From Ovis canadensis (taxonomy: Eukaryota; Chordata; Mammalia; Artiodactyla; Bovidae), in the NCBI RefSeq assembly GCF_042477335.2, contig NC_091247.1:40165501-40229500 (forward strand): a stretch of 64,000 bases of DNA, written 5' to 3'. The notes under the pieces were generated by a model. The model made no database searches. It was given only the letters and a program-made list of their open reading frames with translations, and was not told the DNA's origin. Positions within the stretch are counted from its first letter, which is position 1; every line of letters starts with the position of its first letter. This document shows positions 59,201 through 64,000 of the stretch, piece after piece. The position numbers were made by a program, and so were the translations under genes.

Positions 59201-62200
59201 CTATGAAGAGGAATGTTCATATTAATAGCTTGCTTTAGACTAATAAATAGAATGAGTCACCAGGTTCCTTCCAGGTTTTTTGCATGAAGGGAGCTATTTT
59301 TAATATATTCTTATAGGATCTTGATAAGTTATTCTGTGCAAAGAATACTTTCCTAAAGTTTGTCAGTTTCATATTTCTTGATTATATTAATAATAAAGGC
59401 CTTCATTGGTAATGACTATTATTTTGTAGTTTAAGAGCAATCACAAGGAAACTAGCTGGTTTAAGAAATTAGTCAACAATAAATGGGAAGGAAATCCAAG
59501 AGAGTATATATGTATATGTGTGGCTGAGTCACATTGTACAGCAGAAACTAACACAACATTGTAAAGCAACTATCAGAATTTTTTTTTAATTAAGAAAAAG
59601 AATTTGGTTAACAAAACTTAGTCTGGTGTTTCCTAATAAATATACTTGTATTAATACCCAATTATATACTTTTAGGTATATGCCGGTATCCCAACCCAGG
59701 GATCAAGCCCAGTCTCCTGCATTGCAGGCAGATTGTTTACCCTCTGAGCCAGGATGGAAGCCCAATACATACCTTAACATAATATTAACTATATACTTTT
59801 CAAAAATGTATCAACACATATGCATGTATGCACAGTTGTGTCCAACTCTTTGCGACCCGACAGACTGTAGCCCACCAGGCTCCTCCAGGGATCTTCCTAA
59901 CCCAGAGATCAAACCCGCGTCTCCTGAATTACAGGTGGATTCTTTACCACTGAGCCACCAGAGAAGCCTCATATATATACTTTGTCTTGTTCTAAATAGT
60001 ATTTGAGGTAACTTAGAGGGAAACATTTGGTATTACAACATTAGAAAACTTGATGAAGAAAGCAGGGCAAGTGGAAAGCACTGGTTTAAAAAAATGAAAT
60101 TGCCATCTGGAGTAAGGGGATGGCATAAAGTTCCTGCTGAAACATCCCATCATTTGCCAGAGATGAGTGGGAAATGTGACTCTGAGCTTCCTCGAGTATA
60201 AAAGAAAAGAAAAATCAGTCTCAGATTTGTAGTTTCCATAATATTAAATTATGTAAGTTGCTCAGAAAATAAAAATTCACTCTCATGCTCCTTTTCGCTC
60301 TATCATGGGGTCAGTGGTACTTCTTAGACCTTCATGTGTTGTCTTAGTATTATTAAACTAATTATTATTGCATACAAATTACTGTTACTGCTCAATGAAC
60401 TCTAATCTTAACTAGCTATCCACTGTAATTTTGTTTTGCCTTTGTCATTCCAGGATATATTAAGTATCTATTGCAACATAAGTGAAGTAAAAGTCACTCA
60501 GTCGTGTCTGACTTTTTGCAACCCCTTGGACTATACAGTACATAAAATTCTCTAGGCCAGAATACTGGAGTGGGTAGCCTTTCCCTTCTCCAGGGGATCT
60601 TCCCCACACAGGGATCGAACCCAGGTCTCCCTCACTGCAGGTGGTTTCTTTACCAGCTGAGCCAGGAGGGAAGCCCATCTGCAACCTAAAGCACTTACTA
60701 AATTGTTTCAAATACAGTCCTTAACACATTTCTCCTTAACTGGAAATTACAATGTGTCTCCAAAAAAAACTTTTTTGTTACATTTAGTTAATCCAGTAAT
60801 TGCTAAATCTGTCAAATAAAACACTGGTGTATTTTAGTCATTTCCCCTCTTACTTTTTGGTTTTTATCAGCTTCCAGGAGAAAAAGAGAAGTTTAAGCTA
60901 CAAAACAAATTAAGGTTTAACAGCTTGAACCTAGTCACTTGAGGACTGTCACGTACTTAAAGTGTGTATTTTGAGATATGTGTTTTTCTCTGCTAATGGT
61001 GATTCTCTTAAAAGGCTATTAAAATCATATGTCAAGACTGATCATCAACTGAAATGCACATGTCTTACGTGTGGCTTAAATCAAGTTAACTGGTCTCACT
61101 ACTTCTACGAAGCAGCAGTCTTCCCCCTCCCCCATCCTCCTATCTCCCCCTCCCCCCTCCCTCTCTCAAGTTCCCCATAGTGAATGTAGCACCGTAAGGA
61201 TTGATTTACAAGCTGTTAACATTCATCCAGTTGCTATTTCTATCTTTAATATGAGTGATAAAGGACCAGGCTTGTTATAACCATAAACACCGTCTGTAAG
61301 TCCTCGTGACCCTTGTTTTGAAGACTAGACAAGTCCAGTGGTGTAAATTACAGAGAAGACTGGAGCTTTACATTAAACTCTTGGTACTTTCCACTCAGTT
61401 TCGTTGGGAACATAAAACTGCTTTAAAAAAGTAAAGTTGTTAAAAAGTTCAGTCCATCCTTTTTTCCCCTTAGAAAATACTTGTCTTTTTTTGTATTTTG
61501 AGGATTTTTTCTCTTTGGAGTGAGCTAGAGATATTTAAATCTATAAAATCTATTTGCATAATTCATATGATACTATGAAGCTAAATGTTAAGACTTTTAA
61601 TCTGATAATTTTTTCCTTAAGTCCAGCAGAACTTTGCCTTAGAAAACAAGAAAAATGATTCTTTTACTAATTTCTGATGGGCCCGTATAAATCTCTGTAG
61701 CCATTATAAAGAGAAGTGCCAGGGGACTTGGTACTTTCACTGCCCAGGGCCCAAGTTCAGTCCCTGGTTGGGGAACTAAGATCCCACAAGTCATGCAGTA
61801 TAGCCAAAAAATTTTTTTAATTTACAAATAAGAAAGTTTAGAAAGAGAGACATGCCAGAAAATAATTACTTTTATAACAGTAATTGAAATGTATTTTATT
61901 GAAGTATAGTTGATTTATAATGTTGTATAAATTTCTGCTCTACAGCAAAGTGTTTCAGTTATATGCATATATCCATTCTTTTTCATATTCTTTTCCAATA
62001 TGGTTTGTCACAGGATATTGAATATAGTTGCCTGTGTTAGAGTAGGAGCTTGTTGTTTATCCATTCAGTATATAATAGTTTGCATCTGCTAATCCCAAAC
62101 TACCAGTCCTTCCCACCTCCACCCCTCCTCTCCCTTGGCAGCCAGAAGTCTGTTCTCTATGTATGGTAGTCTTTCTTTATCCTAAAAACTTATACACTGC

Positions 62201-62322
62201 TTTTGTGCCTCTTGTTCTGTTCAGGCTCATAAATCTACTGTGTGGCAGGTCCGACACCTGCCACAGAACCGAGAGGTCTTCCTGACAGCGGGAGGCGCCG
62301 GCAGCCTGCACCTCTGGAAGTA
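35592..62322 (+). CDS. DNAAF10 (WDR92): WD repeat protein 92 / dynein axonemal assembly factor 10 (partial, residues 1-288)
   Basis: A seven-bladed WD40 protein (also called Monad) that works in the cytoplasm with the R2TP/prefoldin-like co-chaperone to preassemble axonemal dynein arms. Seven exons (35592-35774, 50471-50571, 52877-53007, 55956-56057, 58222-58337, 59043-59177, 62225-62322) join in frame to 288 codons plus two bases of codon 289 (Tyr), all with GT-AG junctions. The start [10 protein letters not shown] has A at -3. WD-type blade ends are visible as [25 protein letters not shown] and LHLWK. The family length is about 357 residues, so roughly 70 C-terminal residues lie in sequence after 64000. 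Intron 1 is very long (14.7 kb) and repeat-filled. Transcription is divergent from PNO1. Confidence 0.97.
36133..37514 (-). mobile_element. 5'-truncated L1, antisense, with target-site duplication
   Basis: The L1 body is 36148-37499 in reverse orientation: T-rich tail, 3' UTR, then ORF2 C-terminal region (minus-strand open frame including [14 protein letters not shown] and [12 protein letters not shown]). TGTGGAGAGTCTTTT is duplicated at 36133-36147 and 37500-37514. The right copy is followed by AA, giving the TTTT/AA site L1 endonuclease prefers. A Bov-A2 is nested inside. Confidence 0.9.
36855..37126 (+). mobile_element. Bov-A2 SINE (two A monomers) nested in L1
   Basis: Two related monomers, each beginning near TGGAGAAGG and ending in GACACGACTGA-type sequence. 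AAGGCAGTTCT is duplicated at 36844-36854 and 37127-37137. Confidence 0.9.
38141..38421 (+). mobile_element. Bov-A2 SINE with (CAG)n and poly-A tail
   Basis: Two A monomers, then TTTAGCAGCAGCAGCAGCAG and about 18 A residues. The long clean tail suggests a fairly young copy. Confidence 0.9.
39873..40064 (-). mobile_element. Bov-tA SINE, antisense
   Basis: AGTCACTAAGTTGTGTCTTA through TTTACCACTGAGCCGC. The adjoining BovB duplication lies at its tRNA-head edge, so the last bases of the SINE and the BovB target overlap. Confidence 0.8.
40076..41259 (-). mobile_element. Young 5'-truncated BovB LINE with long open reverse transcriptase frame
   Basis: Reverse-oriented BovB of about 1.18 kb. TAGGTACCTTT is duplicated at 40065-40075 and 41260-41270. 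The minus frame 41212-40463 is open for 249 codons and covers the reverse transcriptase palm ([20 protein letters not shown], then [12 protein letters not shown]). The 5' part including the endonuclease is absent, so it cannot move on its own. Few disabling changes compared with the other copies here. Confidence 0.92.
41678..41691 (+). repeat. Poly-C run
   Basis: About 14 consecutive C residues, prone to length error in assemblies. Confidence 0.8.
43333..43540 (-). mobile_element. Bov-tA SINE, antisense, with target-site duplication
   Basis: AGTCCAGGCAGT is duplicated at 43321-43332 and 43541-43552. The surrounding 43170-43320 and 43553-43700 look like one older unnamed repeat or unique sequence interrupted by the SINE. 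Confidence 0.9.
44219..44247 (+). repeat. (GT)n microsatellite
   Basis: About 14 GT units followed by ATCTATCCGTGTATC. Confidence 0.9.
44635..45338 (-). mobile_element. Probable solitary ERV (class II-like) LTR, antisense
   Basis: About 704 bp that reads on the minus strand from TGTGAACAGGCC to CAGCACTACA, i.e. TG...CA ends. A TATA-like motif lies at 44976-44967 and an ATTAAA signal at 44952-44947, followed by a pyrimidine-rich then GC-rich part, an LTR-like layout. Flanking hexamers CCCTCC and TCCTCT match at 4 of 6 positions, an eroded duplication at best. No internal viral gene is seen on either side. Family is not identified. Confidence 0.5.
44887..44915 (+). repeat. GA-rich tract within the LTR-like region
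   Basis: AAGAGAGAGAGGGAGAGAAAG purine run. Confidence 0.7.
45854..45988 (-). mobile_element. Truncated Bov-tA SINE, antisense
   Basis: AAGTCGCTCAGTCGTGTCC through CCTTCTCCAC, lacking the tRNA head. TGTTATTGTA is repeated at 45844-45853 and 45989-45998, so the truncation was present at insertion. Confidence 0.85.
46660..46785 (+). mobile_element. CHR-type (tRNA-Glu-like) SINE
   Basis: GGGAACTTCCCTGGCAGTCCC through GGGAACTGGGATGCCACATG; the older cetartiodactyl SINE family rather than Bov-tA. Confidence 0.75.
46953..47010 (-). mobile_element. Short Bov-A-like fragment, antisense
   Basis: GTGCACTCAGACACTCGGTC... ATTTGTGACCCCATAGA, a diverged piece of a Bov SINE body. Confidence 0.55.
47345..47470 (-). 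mobile_element. CHR-type SINE, antisense
   Basis: GGCTGAGTGGCTGTGGGATT... AGGGATCAAACCCAGG... AATCACTGGATTTCCATGGAATTCC. Confidence 0.7.
47838..49676 (+). mobile_element. Tigger1-type DNA transposon with transposase remnant
   Basis: 1.84 kb element with TA on both sides (47836-47837, 49677-49678) and terminal repeats CAAGCATACCTCC... and ...TCTGCCTG. The inside encodes a decayed pogo-type transposase on the plus strand. Pieces include [13 protein letters not shown] near 48630, [14 protein letters not shown] near 48735, an [12 protein letters not shown]-like catalytic block near 48960 (in a different frame), and [10 protein letters not shown] near 49050. Full Tigger1 is about 2.4 kb, so some is deleted. 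Non-autonomous and old. Confidence 0.88.
49684..50286 (-). mobile_element. Chimeric retrocopy: Bov-tA tRNA head fused to BovB 3' end
   Basis: Read on the minus strand, the element starts GGGCTTCCCTTGTGACTTAG...AATCCACCTG (Bov-tA tRNA-like head, 50286-50248). It then passes into BovB (CAGCCATGAAATTAAAAGAC onward) to the ACTGAACTGAA tail. GCCTGTACTTTT flanks the whole unit at 49672-49683 and 50287-50298, with no duplication at the internal junction. This implies one insertion event. The left copy includes the last bases of the Tigger1 terminal repeat. Confidence 0.75.
50471..50571 (+). CDS. DNAAF10 (WDR92): WDR92 coding exon 2
   Basis: 101 bases: [10 protein letters not shown] to GNLHI plus two bases of Trp95. 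The acceptor is ATCAAG and the donor GTAAGA. It reads GDFAGN where I recall GDFGGN in human. Confidence 0.96.
51352..51577 (+). mobile_element. Bov-tA SINE
   Basis: CAGGCTTTCCCAGGTGGAGC head through GGACACGACTGAGCGATTGA. Confidence 0.85.
52134..52161 (-). repeat. BovB/Bov-A tail-like (TTCAG)n with CAGTCGC
   Basis: Five TTCAG-type units then TCGC, the same order as the reverse of a BovB 3' terminus. Only about 28 bases long. Either an extreme 5' truncation or an independent pentamer repeat. Confidence 0.5.
52877..53007 (+). CDS. DNAAF10 (WDR92): WDR92 coding exon 3
   Basis: 131 bases: Trp95 is completed, then [10 protein letters not shown] to VTGSRD and one base of Gly139. The acceptor is GTTCAG and the donor GTAAGT. 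Confidence 0.96.
53862..53968 (-). mobile_element. CHR-type SINE, antisense
   Basis: GGCTTCACCAGGGCATGCGG... CTAACCACCGGACCGCCAGGGAATTC. Confidence 0.75.
54500..54692 (-). mobile_element. Bov-tA SINE, antisense
   Basis: GCGTGCTCAGGCATGTCCG through CTGAGCCACCAGGGAAATGC. Confidence 0.82.
55113..55529 (+). mobile_element. Short 5'-truncated BovB with target-site duplication
   Basis: 417 bases of BovB 3' end. ATATGTATAAGA is duplicated at 55101-55112 and 55530-55541. The ORF2 C-terminal frame ([14 protein letters not shown]... to [13 protein letters not shown]) is still open, suggesting a fairly young copy. Confidence 0.92.
55956..56057 (+). CDS. DNAAF10 (WDR92): WDR92 coding exon 4
   Basis: 102 bases: Gly139, then [10 protein letters not shown] to CWTVAF and one base of Gly173. 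The acceptor follows a T-run (TTTTTTTTCTGTCAG); the donor is GTAAAT. Confidence 0.96.
56058..58221 (+). other. WDR92 intron 4
   Basis: Only a small L1 3' piece near 58105-58142 recognised. The 57040-57345 stretch is GC-richer and has a 91-codon open frame with no family I know; it could be an old interspersed repeat. Confidence 0.5.
58222..58337 (+). CDS. DNAAF10 (WDR92): WDR92 coding exon 5
   Basis: 116 bases: Gly173, then [10 protein letters not shown] to NIKNG, ending in phase 0. The acceptor is TTCCAG and the donor GTAATC. It holds the blade motif [13 protein letters not shown]. Confidence 0.96.
59043..59177 (+). CDS. DNAAF10 (WDR92): WDR92 coding exon 6
   Basis: 45 whole codons, [10 protein letters not shown] to SVSEK. 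The acceptor is TTTTCAG and the donor GTAAAG. Confidence 0.96.
59688..59763 (-). mobile_element. Bov-tA tRNA-head fragment, antisense
   Basis: CCCAACCCAGGGATCAAGCCC through GAGCCAGGATGGAAGCCC; body missing. Confidence 0.7.
59820..59970 (-). mobile_element. Bov-tA SINE with internal deletion, antisense
   Basis: TGCACAGTTGTGTCCAACTC... CACCAGGCTCCTCCAGGGATC... GCCACCAGAGAAGCC. The central GGGATTCTCCAGGCAAGAAT-type section of about 60 bases is absent. Confidence 0.75.
60485..60678 (-). mobile_element. Bov-tA SINE, antisense
   Basis: AAAAGTCACTCAGTCGTGTC through GAGCCAGGAGGGAAGCCC. Confidence 0.85.
61709..61812 (+). mobile_element. CHR-type SINE
   Basis: GCCAGGGGACTTGGTACTTT... GGTTGGGGAACTAAGATCCC... 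then A/T run. Confidence 0.7.
61890..62165 (-). mobile_element. L1 3' UTR, antisense
   Basis: ATTGAAGTATAGTTGATTTA... CAGGATATTGAATATAGTTG... CAGCCAGAAGTCTGTTCTC, a cetartiodactyl L1 3' end. It ends about 60 bases before WDR92 exon 7. Confidence 0.75.
62225..62322 (+). CDS. DNAAF10 (WDR92): WDR92 coding exon 7
   Basis: 32 codons, [10 protein letters not shown] to LHLWK, plus two bases (TA) of Tyr289. The acceptor is GTTCAG and the donor GTAAGT. The codon would read as a TAG stop only if the donor were ignored. Confidence 0.96.
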
Positions 62323-62899
62323 GTAAGTCTCTCCCAGTGCACAGTGCTCCGTTTTAGGTTACTTGTGGGCATAAAGTAGGATTCGATTAAACTGTTTTTC
62401 CTCCTTTAATTTAGTTCATTTTGATACGATTTTAAATTTCATGGTATTACATAAGAACTACTTTTCTAAACATTTTTTTTACTAATATACTTATTTATAT
62501 TTTATAAATATCAATATAAACCTTTTAACACAACAAATTTTTTTTTAGTGGTATGTTCCATACATTAGAGTAGCTCATGAACACTTCATAAATTTGAAAT
62601 TGTGGTTTTTGCTAGGTGTTTTTTTTTTTTTTTTAGTAGGAAGACTTTGACTGAAGGTTTTTGTGAAATATTATTTGGTCATCAGAACAGTACCTCTAGA
62701 GGAAAGGAAAGGGGCTGAAATTCTTAGTTTTAGACCCTGATAATTGACTTGCCCAAGTTTAGGTGATGTCACTATGATGGGACAGAAACAGAGCTTGAAG
62801 ATGCTGACTGGCCTCCAGGAAAAACTGTGTCGTGTGTTTGCACGTCTGCTCTTACTATGTATTTGCCTTTCCAAGCGGGCTTTCCCCTTTCCTGTAGAT

Positions 62900-63620
62900 T
62901 CTTCTTTTCCACATGGGAAGACCCTGTAACATTTCCTTTAGGATAGGTTTAGCATCGATGAGTTCTTCCAGTTTCTGCTTGTCTGAGAAGTTGCTTTATG
63001 TCTCCTACTCTAAATGATAATCTTTCCAGGCAGCACAACCTGGGCTGCAGATTCTTCTCTTTCAGCATTCTGAGTGTATTGTGCTACTCCCTTCCAGCCT
63101 GCAAAGTTTCTGCAGAAAAATGAGCTGATAGCCTTCTGGAGATTCCTTTGTATGTGACTTTCTGTTTTTCTCTTACTCCCTTTAAAATATTTGTATACTT
63201 AATGTCATCCCTAATGAGATCTCTTAAACTGTTTTCATTTTTTTTTAATTTGTTTTTCTTTTTGCTCCTCTGATTGGGTGATTTTCATCATCCTGTTTTC
63301 CAGGTCATTTATATATTCTGCTGTATCACTGTCTGTTATTTGTTCCTTTTAGTATTTTTTTTCCCACCTATTGAGTTCTTCATGATCTCTATATATTTTC
63401 TAGTTCTTTGTTAAAATTTTCACTGTGTACATCTGGATTTTCCCCTAATTCAGTTAACATTTTTCTGACCAGTGCTTTAAATTATTTGTCTTGTAAATTG
63501 TTTATTTCTGTTTCATTATTCTTTTTCAGAGATTTTATCTGGCTCTTTCAACTGAGTGCAGTTTTGTTTTGCTTAACTTTCTCTGCCTCTGTACCTATGT
63601 AAGTCTTAAAGGGGGTTCTT
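62900..63620 (-). mobile_element. Probable ancient L1-type LINE, antisense
   Basis: Diverged sequence such as CAGCCTGCAAAGTTTCTGCAG and TTCTTCATGATCTCTATATA resembles old L1 in reverse. No intact frame. Identification is by eye and weak. The remaining sequence to 64000 is unassigned WDR92 intron. Confidence 0.45.
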
Positions 63621-64000
63621 ATGTGGGAGACTGCGTGTGCCCAGTGCCTTTGGTGAGAGAGGGGGTCTGGCGTGGACACAAGTGCATCTTTCCTCCAGGT
63701 AGCTGGCAGCTACTACTCTGGGAGAGGGTGTGGCTGGAGATAGAGGGGCTCAAGCTGGAGCCAGGGATGTGGTGGGACCTCCCCTCTGTTCAGTGGCCAT
63801 TATTGCGCTATTAGAGTAGGGGTCTGATCCCAAGTTGCTGAACAGAAGCCAGGGAGGTAGGCCCAGCTTACAGCTTTCCTGTGAGTCCCAGTGGCCCTCC
63901 AAGCAGCCAAGGGGACTTGTCTCCCCAACATAGGACCTGGAGGCACCCACTCTGTAGCTCTCATCACCTACTCCCCAGGATGGGTGTCTGGCTATGTATC

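Overview
This window is nuclear DNA from a ruminant (Pecora: cattle, sheep, goat, deer or a close relative; the sequence alone does not let me pick the species). The evidence is the very dense Bov-tA and Bov-A2 SINEs, many BovB (RTE-type) LINE 3' ends with the typical ACTGAACTGA tail, ruminant L1 3' ends, older CHR-type SINEs, and intron-containing vertebrate genes with GT-AG splice sites.

Three protein-coding genes are present, in the order expected for the mammalian PPP3R1 - PNO1 - WDR92 neighbourhood. (1) Positions 1 to about 20450, plus strand: the 3' part of PPP3R1 (calcineurin B regulatory subunit). Four coding exons encode residues 15-170 of 170, followed by a 3' UTR of about 2.1 kb ending near an AATAAA at 20426. 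The first exon or exons lie upstream of the window. (2) 25974-35068, minus strand: complete PNO1, seven coding exons, 252 codons, a KH-domain factor of small ribosomal subunit assembly. (3) 35592-62322, plus strand: WDR92 (DNAAF10), seven coding exons encoding residues 1-288 plus two bases of codon 289. The last exon or exons lie beyond the window. Every splice junction was placed by hand, and every reading frame closes across the junctions.

PPP3R1 and PNO1 converge, with about 5 kb of repeat-rich DNA between them. PNO1 and WDR92 diverge from a shared GC-rich promoter, with 523 bp between the two start codons. The three products have unrelated jobs: Ca2+/calmodulin-dependent phosphatase, 40S ribosome biogenesis, and axonemal dynein assembly with the R2TP-type chaperone. 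The only arrangement suggesting shared control is the PNO1/WDR92 divergent promoter.

Most of the remaining sequence is transposon-derived. The best-resolved insertions have target-site duplications that can be read directly: a BovB at 40076-41259, an L1 at 36148-37499 with a Bov-A2 nested in it, a BovB at 55113-55529, and a BovB inside a SINE at 23636-24566. There is also an apparently chimeric SINE/BovB retrocopy at 49684-50286, which abuts the terminal repeat of a long Tigger1-like DNA transposon (47838-49676), and a probable solitary ERV LTR at 44635-45338. I see no prokaryotic system, CRISPR array or novel gene cluster. The chimeric retrocopy is the least ordinary thing I found.
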